From Pseudomonadota bacterium (lineage in GTDB: Bacteria > Desulfobacterota > Desulfovibrionia > Desulfovibrionales > Desulfovibrionaceae): a stretch of 15,627 nucleotides of DNA. Shown here in pieces: positions 6,459 to 13,498 of the stretch. The position numbers and the translations under genes are program-made. Where the stretch lies: assembly GCA_023390395.1 (NCBI GenBank), contig JAEWCY010000122.1, positions 1-15,627 of the forward strand. The letters are read 5' to 3'. Below the pieces are notes generated by a model. That model searched no databases and was not told the DNA's origin. It saw nothing but the letters and a program-made list of their open reading frames with translations. How positions within the stretch are numbered: position 1 is the first letter of the stretch; every line of letters begins with the position of its first letter.

Positions 6459-7537
6459 AGCGTGACGCAGCCGTCCTCGGTGACGAGGGCCATGTGCTCC
6501 CAGCGCGCGCCGCCCCATTCGGGGTAGTACAGGCCCGGCTCCACCGTGACCACCATGCCGGGCGCGAGCGTCCCCTCGGAGGAGGGGTTGAGGCTCGGGC
6601 CCTCGTGGGTCTCGAGCCCGATGCCGTGGCCCAGGGAATGGGTGAACCGCTCGGCCACGCCCTCGCGCAGGAAGACCTCCCGGGCCAGGCCGTAGGCCTC
6701 GCGGTAAGGCATGTCCGGGCGCAGGGCGGCCAGCACCGCGGCCTGGGCGCGCCGCACCTGGTCGAGAAGCCGCACGAACCGTTCCGGGGGCTTTCTGCCC
6801 ACCCAGACCGTGCGCGTCTGGTCGGAGCAGTAGTCGTCGCGCCGGCCGCCCACGTCCACGAGCACCAGGCATTCGTCGCGGATGAGGGTCTCGCCGGGGA
6901 TGGCGTGGGGCAGGGCGGCGTTGGCGTCAACGGCCACGATGGGGGCGAAGGCCAGTTCGCTGGCCCCGAGCTCCCGGAAGAGCTTCTCGATCTCCCAGGC
7001 GGCTTGCGCCTCGGTGCGGCCGGGCAGGAGCACCTCGGGCAGGCGGTCCATGACGGCGTGGTTCACGGCGGCCGAGCAGCGCATGCGCTCGATCTCCCGG
7101 GCATCCTTGATCAGGCGCAGGGGTTCCACGGCCTGGGCCACGGGCGTGAGGGCGATGTGCTCGGCAAGCCGCGCGTGGGTGTCGAAGGACAGTCCCGTGG
7201 GCTCGAAGCCGAGGCGCGTGATGCCCCGGTCCTTGAGGAAGTCGGCGATGGAGGCGTAGCGCCCGGCCCCGTAGATGCACAGATCCTTGGCCGGCCACAG
7301 GCGCAGGGCGGCGTCGCGGTAGCGGGCGTCGGTGAAAAGCGCGTCGCGGCCGTTTGCCGCCACGCACAGGTATCCGGCGGTCTCGTTGCACTGGGGATCG
7401 TGGAGTTCGAAGCCGCTCAGGTAGAACCGGTTGGCGGCGTGGGAGACGAGCAGGGCTTCGTGGCCGGAGGCGGCGAGGCGTTCGCGCAGCCGGTCGCGGC
7501 GGGCCGCGTACACGGCCGTGTCCATGGGATCGTTCAC
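6455..7537 (-). CDS. M24-family metallopeptidase, Xaa-Pro aminopeptidase/dipeptidase type
   Basis: A 360-residue cytoplasmic peptidase with a creatinase-type N-terminal domain (residues ~10-140) and a pita-bread catalytic domain (~150-360). The dinuclear metal ligands are all visible: Asp228 (LVDVGG), Asp239 (CSDQTR), His304 (SLGHGIGLETHE), Glu333 (TVEPGLY) and Glu347 (RWEHM), with the substrate-side His211 (LPHA). The family releases residues N-terminal to proline, either from peptides (PepP-like) or dipeptides (PepQ-like); sequence by eye does not separate these. The GTG at 7537 is preferred over the ATG at 7525 because AAGGAG lies about ten bases before it. It shares its end with a DUF4911-like gene and follows the FAD oxidoreductase gene after a 73-base gap containing a candidate promoter. 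Confidence 0.93.
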   Translation of the reverse strand: MNDPMDTAVYAARRDRLRERLAASGHEALLVSHAANRFYLSGFELHDPQCNETAGYLCVAANGRDALFTDARYRDAALRLWPAKDLCIYGAGRYASIADFLKDRGITRLGFEPTGLSFDTHARLAEHIALTPVAQAVEPLRLIKDAREIERMRCSAAVNHAVMDRLPEVLLPGRTEAQAAWEIEKLFRELGASELAFAPIVAVDANAALPHAIPGETLIRDECLVLVDVGGRRDDYCSDQTRTVWVGRKPPERFVRLLDQVRRAQAAVLAALRPDMPYREAYGLAREVFLREGVAERFTHSLGHGIGLETHEGPSLNPSSEGTLAPGMVVTVEPGLYYPEWGGARWEHMALVTEDGCVTL

Positions 7538-7585
7538 GGGGGAATCGCTCCTTGCGTGGCTGGGGACGAGAGTCCCTGGCCGGCC

Positions 7586-7614
7586 GGTATCGCGGATTGG
7601 GGCGGCGGCGTCAA
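7586..7614 (-). promoter_or_regulatory. Candidate sigma70-type promoter for the M24 peptidase gene
   Basis: On the minus strand TTGACG (7614-7609) overlaps the stop codon of the FAD oxidoreductase gene and is followed after 17 bases by GATACC (7591-7586). The -35 matches well, the -10 only 3/6. It would give a leader of about 40 bases, close to that of the response-regulator promoter at 4749. Confidence 0.35.
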
Positions 7615-8996
7615 GGCTGGAGGGTGTAGACCGTCTCCGGCGCTTCGCCGATCATGCGCTGGGCCCACTCCACGCCCTGCATGAAGGAATGGTCCATGTT
7701 GCCCACCTCGTACTTCCAGCCGCCGAAGCGGCCCCGGGACTGGACGCCCCGGGCCTCGAGCGCCGGCTGGAGCACGGCCAGGGCGGCGTCGCGCTCCAGG
7801 CACGGAATGGGGTAGGCGTAGTCCACGCGCATCTCCCAGGTGGAGACCAGCCGGTCCGCGTCCCCGGGGGCGATGAGCGTGGTGTCGACCAGGCCCCGCA
7901 CGGTGCGGGGGATCAGGGTGTCGAGGTCCTCGGGCTTGTAGGCGGAGTAGCTCGTCTCGGTCATGATGGCCCGCTTGCGGGGCCGCGTCCCGTCCGGGTC
8001 CGGGGTGTTGTTGTAGGAGTAGTTGTGGAAGTTGGTCACCCGGTAGAAGGGGCAGTCGGATTCGGGGAAGTACATCCAGCAGCGCGGGTCGGGCGGGGCT
8101 CCCTCGAAGCCCAGGCCGTGGATGGCCGAGCCGTTGTGCTTGAGGCGGCCGGCGGCCTCGGCCATGGCCGGGGTCGGGTCGGCCAGGACGTCGAGGACCA
8201 GCCTGTCCAGGGGCATGGTGGAGAGAATGTGGTCGTAGGTCACGGTTTGGCCGTCGGCGGTGCGCACGGTCCTGGCCGCCGCGTCAAGCGAGGCCATGGG
8301 CGCGGACAGGCGCACCCGGTCGGCGAAGCGGGCGGCCAGGCGGCGGTAGATCTCGCCCGTGCCGCCGCGCAGGGGAAAGCTGAAGGTGTTGTTGGGGCCC
8401 CAGGCCACGTCGTCGCGGCCGAGGATGATGTTCTTGATGACCCGGGCGGCGTCGACCACGGAGACGCGCTCGCCGATCCAGCGGTGGGACATGACCTCGC
8501 CGGGGTGGGCCCAGACCTTGAAGTTGTAGGGGACCATGAACAGGCGGGCGATGCCCGGGCCGAACACCCGGTCCACCCATTCCCGGAAATGGGCCGGCGG
8601 TCCTTTGCGCTCGCCGGCGGCCGCGGCCCGGCCGGCTTCGAGCAGGCCTTCCACGCATTCCCAGGCCAGTTCCGGGGGCAGGCGGCGGATGTTGTTCTGG
8701 AAGGGGTAGGGCACGAAGGCGCCGGCGGCGCGGATCCAGGATTCGCGCTCGTGATGCAGCACGTCGTCGCCAAGGAGCGTGGAAAGCAGCCTGTCGAAGG
8801 CCTCGTAGTGGGAGAAGACCACGTGGCCGCCCACGTCCCAGGTGAAGCCGGCCGCGTCGGTGAAGCTCGCGGCCAGGCCGCCGACGTAGTCGTGGCGTTC
8901 GAGCACGAGGAAATCGTTTTCGCCGAGTTCGGCCAGCCGCCAGGCCGCGCCGAGGCCGGTGGGGCCGGCGCCGATGATCAGGTATTTGACGTGCAT
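7611..8996 (-). CDS. FAD-dependent oxidoreductase, UDP-galactopyranose mutase/amine oxidase-like
   Basis: This 461-residue flavoprotein opens with a Rossmann ADP-binding motif: YLIIGAGPTGLGAAWRL with Gly9, Gly11 and Gly14. An acidic residue (LERH) follows at the end of the second strand, then GGLAASF. Later signatures include FPYPFQN-like VPYPFQNN, YNFKVW, MSHRWIGERV and FPLRGGTGEIYRRLA. These place it among the protoporphyrinogen-oxidase/UGM-like proteins often found near glycan genes, but no glycan genes are nearby. The reaction is not assigned. The ATG at 8996 has AGGAGA five bases upstream; the longer open frame to 9143 has no better ribosome binding site and looks non-coding. Proteins of this type are often annotated simply as NAD(P)/FAD-dependent oxidoreductase. 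Confidence 0.88.
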   Translation of the reverse strand: MHVKYLIIGAGPTGLGAAWRLAELGENDFLVLERHDYVGGLAASFTDAAGFTWDVGGHVVFSHYEAFDRLLSTLLGDDVLHHERESWIRAAGAFVPYPFQNNIRRLPPELAWECVEGLLEAGRAAAAGERKGPPAHFREWVDRVFGPGIARLFMVPYNFKVWAHPGEVMSHRWIGERVSVVDAARVIKNIILGRDDVAWGPNNTFSFPLRGGTGEIYRRLAARFADRVRLSAPMASLDAAARTVRTADGQTVTYDHILSTMPLDRLVLDVLADPTPAMAEAAGRLKHNGSAIHGLGFEGAPPDPRCWMYFPESDCPFYRVTNFHNYSYNNTPDPDGTRPRKRAIMTETSYSAYKPEDLDTLIPRTVRGLVDTTLIAPGDADRLVSTWEMRVDYAYPIPCLERDAALAVLQPALEARGVQSRGRFGGWKYEVGNMDHSFMQGVEWAQRMIGEAPETVYTLQP

Positions 8997-9078
8997 GGGC
9001 TTCTCCTGGGGATCACGGCAGGGTAGCAGAAAAGCGCCCGGGAGGAAAGGCGAGGCATCCGGGGCGGGCACGGGCGGC

Positions 9079-9111
9079 CGCTTCGCCCCGGCGCGGGGGA
9101 GCGGCGAAGCG
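9079..9111. repeat. Perfect 9-base inverted repeat upstream of the FAD oxidoreductase gene
   Basis: CGCTTCGCC (9079-9087) and GGCGAAGCG (9103-9111) flank a 15-base GC-rich loop that can itself form a shorter CCCCG/CGGGG hairpin. No T-run follows on either strand. It may be a structured leader of the FAD gene or a leftover of transcript-end structure downstream of the RRM gene. Confidence 0.4.
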
Positions 9112-9162
9112 AGACGGGACAGAACACGCGCGGCATGACGCAAGAAAGTCGGTCGCGGCGGG

Positions 9163-9224
9163 AAAAAGACGCGGCAGGCGGCGTCGGGGCTCCCGGAGCC
9201 GCGCGGGACGGGCGGCTCCGGGAG
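9163..9224 (-). terminator. Terminator region of the RRM gene: strong hairpin followed by a second hairpin with U-tract
   Basis: Reading on the minus strand after the stop at 9246, a perfect 13-base stem (9224-9212 with 9202-9190, nine-base loop) comes first. A smaller stem follows, GACGC (9185-9181) with GCGTC (9172-9168), and then directly five T residues (9167-9163). The second hairpin with its T-run has the form of an intrinsic terminator; the first probably aids it or protects the 3' end. Confidence 0.65.
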
Positions 9225-9245
9225 GCGAAAGAGTGGCGGTCGGGC

Positions 9246-9524
9246 TTACCAGGCCGGGCGGCGGGGCGGCCGGGGGGCGCGCGGCTTGGCCTCGTTGACC
9301 TTGAGGCTGCGGCCCTCGAACTCGGCCCCGTCCAGGGCGCGGATGGCCTCGTCGGCGGCGGCGTCGTCGTCCATCTCCACGAACCCGAAGCCGCGCGGCT
9401 TGCCGGTCTCGCGGTCGGAGATCAGTTTGACGGATTGGACTTCGCCGTAGCGCCCGAACAGATCGCGGACGCTGTCCTCGGTGGTGCGGAAAGGCAGGTT
9501 GCCAACGTAGATGTTCTTGGACAT
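9246..9524 (-). CDS. Small RRM-domain RNA-binding protein
   Basis: A 92-residue protein made almost wholly of one RNA recognition motif. RNP2 is IYVGNL at residues 5-10 and RNP1 is RGFGFVEM at 44-51, both with the aromatic residues that stack on RNA bases (Tyr6, Phe46, Phe48). A short basic Pro/Arg tail (residues ~79-92) follows. Such stand-alone RRM proteins in bacteria resemble the cyanobacterial Rbp proteins, some of which are cold-induced; no cold response is shown here. The ATG at 9524 has GGGAG nine to ten bases upstream. The gene is monocistronic: a terminator follows it, and upstream lies a long, structured gap shared with a divergent TPR gene. Confidence 0.95.
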   Translation of the reverse strand: MSKNIYVGNLPFRTTEDSVRDLFGRYGEVQSVKLISDRETGKPRGFGFVEMDDDAAADEAIRALDGAEFEGRSLKVNEAKPRAPRPPRRPAW

Positions 9525-9545
9525 GAGACACGGACTCCCAAACGG

Positions 9546-9555
9546 TTGACGTCAA
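9546..9555. promoter_or_regulatory. Palindrome TTGACGTCAA just upstream of the RRM start
   Basis: This perfect 10-base palindrome lies 22 bases before the RRM ATG. A close relative, TTGATGTCAA, lies at 9938-9947 near the TPR gene. Both could be sites for one dimeric regulator, but short palindromes are common by chance. Confidence 0.25.
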
Positions 9556-9807
9556 TGCGAACGCGAAGCGTGTCGGAGGTCGGTTTGCCAACGATCCGCC
9601 GGTTACGCTCCTTCCCTGGACGATTCCATCGGCCGCGTGGCCGGAATGGCCCGATAGTCGGAGTGCATCCGTCGGCTGTGGCTGCGGGGGGGCGGTGGAC
9701 GGTCGGCGCGCACTCTCTGTTGACTCCCCAAGCGTGCCGTTTGCGCATGCGCAGGACAGGTGTGCCCGTGGACACGAGCGGAAGCGTCACGTCTTTGGAT
9801 GAAGATG

Positions 9808-9833
9808 AAAAAACGTATCGGATCACGATACGT
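9808..9833 (-). promoter_or_regulatory. 8-base inverted repeat followed by a T-run: attenuator or operator upstream of the RRM gene
   Basis: ACGTATCG (9813-9820) and CGATACGT (9826-9833) are perfect arms around a 5-base loop. On the minus strand the hairpin runs directly into six T residues (9813-9808), the form of an intrinsic terminator, although no gene ends here. A weak promoter (TTGCCA at 9840-9835, 17-base spacer, TACGTT at 9817-9812) would put the repeat in its spacer, so an operator is the alternative reading. Confidence 0.45.
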
Positions 9834-9937
9834 CTGGCAAGGGAAAAATGTTCTTTTCTCTCGTTTCTCGCTGAAATGCTTGTCTGTTCTCGCATCGGAA
9901 GGACGATCTTCCCGCCGTTGGCCGGCGCCCGGCGCGT

Positions 9938-9966
9938 TTGATGTCAAGCTCGGGGTTTTTTGCTAG
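9938..9966 (+). promoter_or_regulatory. Weak candidate promoter for the TPR gene
   Basis: TTGATG (9938-9943), 17 bases, then TGCTAG (9961-9966). The -35 is fair, the -10 poor (2/6). Position is the main argument: the resulting leader of about 45 bases is like that of the response-regulator promoter. The -35 box lies inside the inverted TTGA/TCAA element. Confidence 0.25.
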
Positions 9967-10014
9967 GGAAACGCCGAGAGGTCAGGTCCGGGCCGGCCCG
10001 GGGAGGGAGTGCGC

Positions 10015-10770
10015 ATGGGCGAAAAAAACGGAGCCGATCGGTTCGCCGTGGCCGTGTCGGTGCGGGAGTCCTACAAGGTCGGCATCGGCGGCACCACCAA
10101 GGAAAGCGAACGGGTGCTGTACTACTACGCCGAGAAGACGCCGGAGGCCGGCATCTCGGTCCAGGCGCTCAACGCCAACAGCGTGCCGAGCGGCGAGCGC
10201 ACCAAGGTGACGGAGGAGGAGTTTCTCGAGAAGTACCGCCCCGAGCCGCTGATCTACTACAACCAGGTCAAGCCGCGCATGGAGGCGATGCTGGCCGAGC
10301 TCGACAAGGGCGAGAAGCATCTGGAGGCCGGCCGCACGGACAAGGCCGAGGCCTCCTTCCAGAAGGCGCTCGAATACGACGCCGAGAACCTGCGGGCCAT
10401 CTTCGGCCTGGGCAACGCCTATCTGACGGCCGGCAAGATGGAGGAGGCCAAGGAGATCTTCGAGAAGATCATGTCCATCGACCTGGCCTTCGGCCCGGAG
10501 AACAAGTTCCTGTTCAACGAGTTCGGCATCCGCATGCGCAAGCACGGGCTGCTGGAGATGGCCCGGGCCTATTACCAGAAGGCGCTGGCCGCCTCCGAGG
10601 CCGACGAGAACCTGCACTTCAACCTGGGCCGCATCCATTACGAACTGGGCGAGTTCGCCGAGGCCATCGCCGAGGCCGAGCGCTGCCTGGCCATCAATCC
10701 GGGCTTCCTGATCGCGGGGAAGATGAAGAAGGCGGCCCAGAAGGGGCTGGGGGCGTCGCACGCCGGCTGA
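10015..10770 (+). CDS. Tetratricopeptide repeat protein
   Basis: A 251-residue, predicted cytoplasmic protein without signal peptide or membrane segment. The N-terminal ~85 residues (SVRESYKVGIGGTTKE, then an EEFLEKYRPEP segment) match no domain I know. The rest is TPR-like: repeats at about 93-126, 127-160, 166-199 and 200-233, with the usual Gly/Ala/Tyr positions and Pro near repeat ends (e.g. GLGNAYLTAGKMEEAKEIFEK and NLGRIHYELGEFAEAIAEAE). TPR arrays bind partner proteins; the partner is unknown. Start: the ATG at 10015 has GGAGG eight bases before it. A GTG at 10009 in the same frame overlaps the end of the ribosome binding site and is less likely. It is probably monocistronic. Confidence 0.9.
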   Translation: MGEKNGADRFAVAVSVRESYKVGIGGTTKESERVLYYYAEKTPEAGISVQALNANSVPSGERTKVTEEEFLEKYRPEPLIYYNQVKPRMEAMLAELDKGEKHLEAGRTDKAEASFQKALEYDAENLRAIFGLGNAYLTAGKMEEAKEIFEKIMSIDLAFGPENKFLFNEFGIRMRKHGLLEMARAYYQKALAASEADENLHFNLGRIHYELGEFAEAIAEAERCLAINPGFLIAGKMKKAAQKGLGASHAG

Positions 10771-10870
10771 GGGCGTTTTCTCACCGGCGCGCGGGCGCCC
10801 GCGTCGCGTCCGCGAACGTCCTGGGCGTCCCCTCTTCGGGCGACACGCTTCGCTGACGGTGTCCTCGCGA

Positions 10871-10895
10871 GCGCACCCCTCCTTGAGGGGCGCGC
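10871..10895 (+). terminator. Possible terminator downstream of the TPR gene
   Basis: CCCCTC (10876-10881) pairs with GAGGGG (10885-10890) over a 3-base loop, and four more pairs (GCGC 10871-10874 with GCGC 10892-10895) follow beyond one mismatch. Downstream there are only interrupted T clusters, and it lies 100 bases past the stop codon, so function is uncertain. Confidence 0.35.
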
Positions 10896-11045
10896 CTCGT
10901 CAGATTCTTGCTTTCGCCTTTTCCCCATATTCAACGTTCCCAGCGTTGACGCCGCCACATGCGCAAGGATGGGTCGCCGCTGTCGCGACGTGCGTGGGTA
11001 ACGCGTTAAAATATCTAAAATAGTAATTTAGCAAGGCAAATATAG

Positions 11046-11051
11046 TATAAT
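11046..11051 (+). promoter_or_regulatory. -10 box of a likely promoter for the lipoprotein gene
   Basis: A perfect TATAAT sits in the AT-rich patch about 54 bases before the start codon. No good -35 lies 16-18 bases upstream, so the promoter may need an activator. In such AT-rich DNA the match could also be chance. Confidence 0.45.
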
Positions 11052-11084
11052 ATGTTTACTTTTCGTTTGGCCATGCTATAGCTC

Positions 11085-11098
11085 CCCTCAAAGGAGGG
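11085..11098 (+). promoter_or_regulatory. Hairpin that can hide the ribosome binding site of the lipoprotein gene
   Basis: CCCTC (11085-11089) can pair with GAGGG (11094-11098) over an AAAG loop. The strong Shine-Dalgarno sequence AAAGGAGG (11090-11097) lies in the loop and the right arm, seven bases before the ATG at 11105. The 5-base stem is short, so the effect on translation may be slight. Confidence 0.35.
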
Positions 11099-11104
11099 TG
11101 GGCC

Positions 11105-12547
11105 ATGGAAACCAGGATGCTGCGATTCGTGGTGCTTGTCCTCGTCGCCATGCTGTTCGCGGCGGGCTGCACGAAGGTGAACAAGGTGAAGCCGATCAAC
11201 GATGTGAAAGACGGGAAGATGGGGCTCGTCTATGTCTTGCCGAAGACGCAGCTAGTCGTCGAAGTGCCGATCACAGTGAAGATCAAGAACGGTCAACTTC
11301 AATATGCAAATGTATATTATGACAAAAAGCTTGGAAAAATACAAAAACGAGTGAATTGCGAGAACGTATTTTCTGGAACATATTATAATATTTCTTATAC
11401 TATCGAGGCAGGAGACCCGACGGTCACAACGGTAGCTGTTCCGGATACGAAAAATATATACAGCATGGATATCGATTCTTCGTTTTTGAAAGATGCAAAA
11501 AAGAACTTGACCTTCAATGAGCAGGGCATGCTTGTTTCAGGGAGCTTTTCAAGCAAAGACAAAACGCTTGAATTCGCAGTGCAGCTCATCGGTACGCTTG
11601 CCAAACTTGCCACGGTGGTCGGCCTGGCGGAGGAAGGGTGCGGACAAAGCGCCGAAGACCGAGCCGTCCCCCCGCTCCGCATAGGGGATATAACAGATGC
11701 CGTCACCGAGCCGGAGAAGTTTGCCTGCTACATGATGCGCAAGGACCGCCTGGAAGAACTCGCCGGGCAAAAGGCCGCGTATGCCGCCGCCAATGTCAAG
11801 AAAGGGGAGCTGCTGCTTGGGGCCAACTCCGGTGGCGTCGACCGGTCCGTTGATGTGTACAAGGCAAGGATGGCCGACCTCAGCAGCTGGATGAAGGAAC
11901 TCAAGTCTTCCTTGACGCTCGACAGCTCCGTGACGCTTACTTTTAGAAAAGTTATTGATCCAGAAGTGTTGCTACATGGACCGGTCGATCTGTTCGAAAT
12001 CAATAGCGGGAAGATCTACGCGCCTGTCGTGACGGATTTCGTGGAGGAGAATGCGGCTCGTTATGTCAAAAAATGTGACCAGCTCGGAAGCGGGGCGTTG
12101 AAGTTGTCCCTTGCGAAAAGTGAGAACAATGTGACGGATTCCGTTTCGAGGGCCGCGGGAACGTTGTCCGGCGAGAAGGGACTGTACTACAGGATGCCCG
12201 CCCAGGCGGAGGTGAAGTTCATCAAGGGCGACTACAGCACGCCGCCGCAAAAAGTGGCCATCGCCCAGTGGGGGGCGCTGCTGGCCCTGCCCACGACCAT
12301 GCATTCCACGGATTCCGCCATATCCTTCGAGTTCTTCGCCGACACCGGGGCGATCAAAACCATCGGCACGGAGAACAAGGCCATCGACATGGAGCAGGTG
12401 GGCAAGCTCGGCGAGGCCGGCGTGTCCCTGGTCAAGGCCATTTATGCAGGCAACGACGAGATCACCCGCCTTACGCAGGAAAAGGAAAAGCTCACCCTGC
12501 AAAAGGACATCCGCGACCTGAGAAACGCGCTCCAGACGGGCCAGTGA
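11105..12547 (+). CDS. Putative lipoprotein resembling DUF4831 proteins
   Basis: A 480-residue protein with a lipoprotein signal: Arg4/Arg7, a hydrophobic core and FAAGC with the lipidated Cys22. It should be anchored to a membrane, facing the periplasm or cell surface. The segment GLVYVLPKTQLVVEV (about residues 39-53) and the late GLYYRMPAQAEV ... VAIAQWGALLALP block, ending near FFADTGAIKTIG, resemble my memory of DUF4831, a family known mostly from Bacteroidetes; this needs a profile search. A C-terminal coiled-coil-like tail (ITRLTQEKEKLTLQKDIRDLRNAL) follows. Internal Cys residues (about 80, 179 and 204) could form a disulfide. The region 11270-11580 is AT-rich compared with its neighbours, and the 3' half has normal GC, suggesting acquired or mosaic DNA. 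Function unknown. The ATG is fixed by AAAGGAGG. Confidence 0.85.
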   Translation: METRMLRFVVLVLVAMLFAAGCTKVNKVKPINDVKDGKMGLVYVLPKTQLVVEVPITVKIKNGQLQYANVYYDKKLGKIQKRVNCENVFSGTYYNISYTIEAGDPTVTTVAVPDTKNIYSMDIDSSFLKDAKKNLTFNEQGMLVSGSFSSKDKTLEFAVQLIGTLAKLATVVGLAEEGCGQSAEDRAVPPLRIGDITDAVTEPEKFACYMMRKDRLEELAGQKAAYAAANVKKGELLLGANSGGVDRSVDVYKARMADLSSWMKELKSSLTLDSSVTLTFRKVIDPEVLLHGPVDLFEINSGKIYAPVVTDFVEENAARYVKKCDQLGSGALKLSLAKSENNVTDSVSRAAGTLSGEKGLYYRMPAQAEVKFIKGDYSTPPQKVAIAQWGALLALPTTMHSTDSAISFEFFADTGAIKTIGTENKAIDMEQVGKLGEAGVSLVKAIYAGNDEITRLTQEKEKLTLQKDIRDLRNALQTGQ

Positions 12548-12555
12548 CCCGTCGC

Positions 12556-12596
12556 GCCGCCCCGGCCACGAGCATGCGGCCGGGGCGGCCCTGTCT
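12556..12596 (+). terminator. Strong hairpin terminator between the lipoprotein gene and purU
   Basis: A perfect 12-base stem (GCCGCCCCGGCC at 12556-12567 with GGCCGGGGCGGC at 12578-12589) and 10-base loop follow the lipoprotein stop by eight bases. A short pyrimidine-rich tail with three T residues comes after on the plus strand. No T-run follows on the minus strand, but the hairpin also lies just past the purU stop and may serve both converging genes. Confidence 0.6.
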
Positions 12597-13454
12597 TTAC
12601 CGGAACACCACCGTCTTGTTCCCGTACACGATCACCCGGTCCTCCAGGTGCCATTTGACCGCCCGGGCCAGCACCGTGCGCTCCAGGTCGCTGCCCGTGG
12701 CCTTGAGGTCGGCCACGGAGAAGCGATGCGTCACCCGGGCCGTGTCCTGCTCGATGATCGGGCCGGCGTCGAGCTCCGACGTCACGTAGTGGGCCGTGGC
12801 CCCGATGAGCTTGACCCCGCGCTCGTGGGCCTGGCGGTAGGGATCGGCCCCGACGAAGGCCGGCAGGAACGAATGGTGGATGTTGATGATCCGGTGCTCG
12901 TAGGGACGCAGGAAATCCGCCGAAAGAATCCGCATGTACCGGGCCAGCACGATGAGGTCCGTGTCCGCGCCGAGCAGTTCCGCCATCCGCGCCTCGACCT
13001 CGGCCATGCCGCCGTCGCCCACCGGCACGCAGGTAAACTGCACGCCGAAGCTCTCCACGCTTCCTCTGAGGTCCTCGTGGTTGCTGACGACCATGGCCAC
13101 CTGGCACGGCAGCTCGCCTCGGGCGTGCCGCCACAGGAGCTCCATCAGGCAGTGGTCGTGGCGCGACACCAGAAACACCGCCCGGCGCGGCACGTCGGTG
13201 TAGGTCAGCCGCCAGTCCATGGAGAACCGCGCCCCCACCACCTCGCCGAAGGCCGTTTCCAGGGCCGTGCGCGAAATGTCGATGTAGGGCGCGTAGAATT
13301 CCAGCCGCATGAAGAACGTCCCCCCCTCGGGGTCCGTGGAGTGCTGGTCCAGGTCGATGATGTTGGCCCCGTGGGCGTGCAGGAAGGTGGTGACCGCGGA
13401 CACGATGCCGGGCCGGTCGGGACAGGTGATGCGCAAACGGGCGATATGCGTCAT
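12597..13454 (-). CDS. purU: Formyltetrahydrofolate deformylase
   Basis: This 285-residue cytoplasmic enzyme hydrolyses 10-formyltetrahydrofolate to formate and tetrahydrofolate, balancing the one-carbon pool and supplying formate. An N-terminal ACT domain (residues ~4-85, starting ARLRITCPDRPGIVSAVT) is followed by a formyltransferase-type catalytic domain (~88-280). The catalytic signature INIHHSFLPAF (Asn and His) and the later AHYVTSELDAGPIIEQD (conserved Asp) are intact. Length and domain order match PurU exactly. The ATG at 13454 has AAGGAT nine to ten bases upstream. The gene diverges from ald; between them lie a 12-base palindrome and a possible structured leader. In E. coli PurU responds to methionine and glycine through the ACT domain; whether this one does is not visible. 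Confidence 0.96.
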   Translation of the reverse strand: MTHIARLRITCPDRPGIVSAVTTFLHAHGANIIDLDQHSTDPEGGTFFMRLEFYAPYIDISRTALETAFGEVVGARFSMDWRLTYTDVPRRAVFLVSRHDHCLMELLWRHARGELPCQVAMVVSNHEDLRGSVESFGVQFTCVPVGDGGMAEVEARMAELLGADTDLIVLARYMRILSADFLRPYEHRIINIHHSFLPAFVGADPYRQAHERGVKLIGATAHYVTSELDAGPIIEQDTARVTHRFSVADLKATGSDLERTVLARAVKWHLEDRVIVYGNKTVVFR

Positions 13455-13498
13455 AAACGTGGTATCCTTGAAGTGGAGCGTCCGGGTCTTGCCGGGGA

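Larger units (their letters stand above)
9525..10014. other. 490-base divergent intergenic region between the RRM and TPR genes
   Basis: No convincing coding region was found on either strand: long frames here lack good starts and have shadow-like composition. It holds a TTGACGTCAA palindrome (9546-9555), a 12-base palindrome TGCGCATGCGCA (9742-9753), an 8-base inverted repeat beside a T-run (9808-9833), an AT-richer patch at about 9800-9880, and TTGATGTCAA (9938-9947). It must carry the promoters of both flanking genes. Confidence 0.6.
10771..11104. other. 334-base intergenic region: GC-rich hairpins then AT-rich promoter zone
   Basis: No gene was found. The first half is GC-rich, with a 14-base palindrome CGCGGGCGCCCGCG (10790-10803) and a stem-loop at 10871-10895. 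From about 11000 the base composition turns sharply AT-rich, unlike the rest of the window, and carries a TATAAT box and a strong ribosome binding site for the lipoprotein gene. Confidence 0.6.

Noticed and set aside
7431..9026. A 531-codon open frame on the plus strand
   Set aside because: It is antisense to the FAD oxidoreductase and has the His/Gly/Val-rich pattern of a shadow frame.
9603..9947. A 114-codon open frame on the minus strand in the RRM/TPR gap
   Set aside because: There is no ribosome binding site, the composition is non-coding-like, and it would contain the hairpin-T-run element internally.
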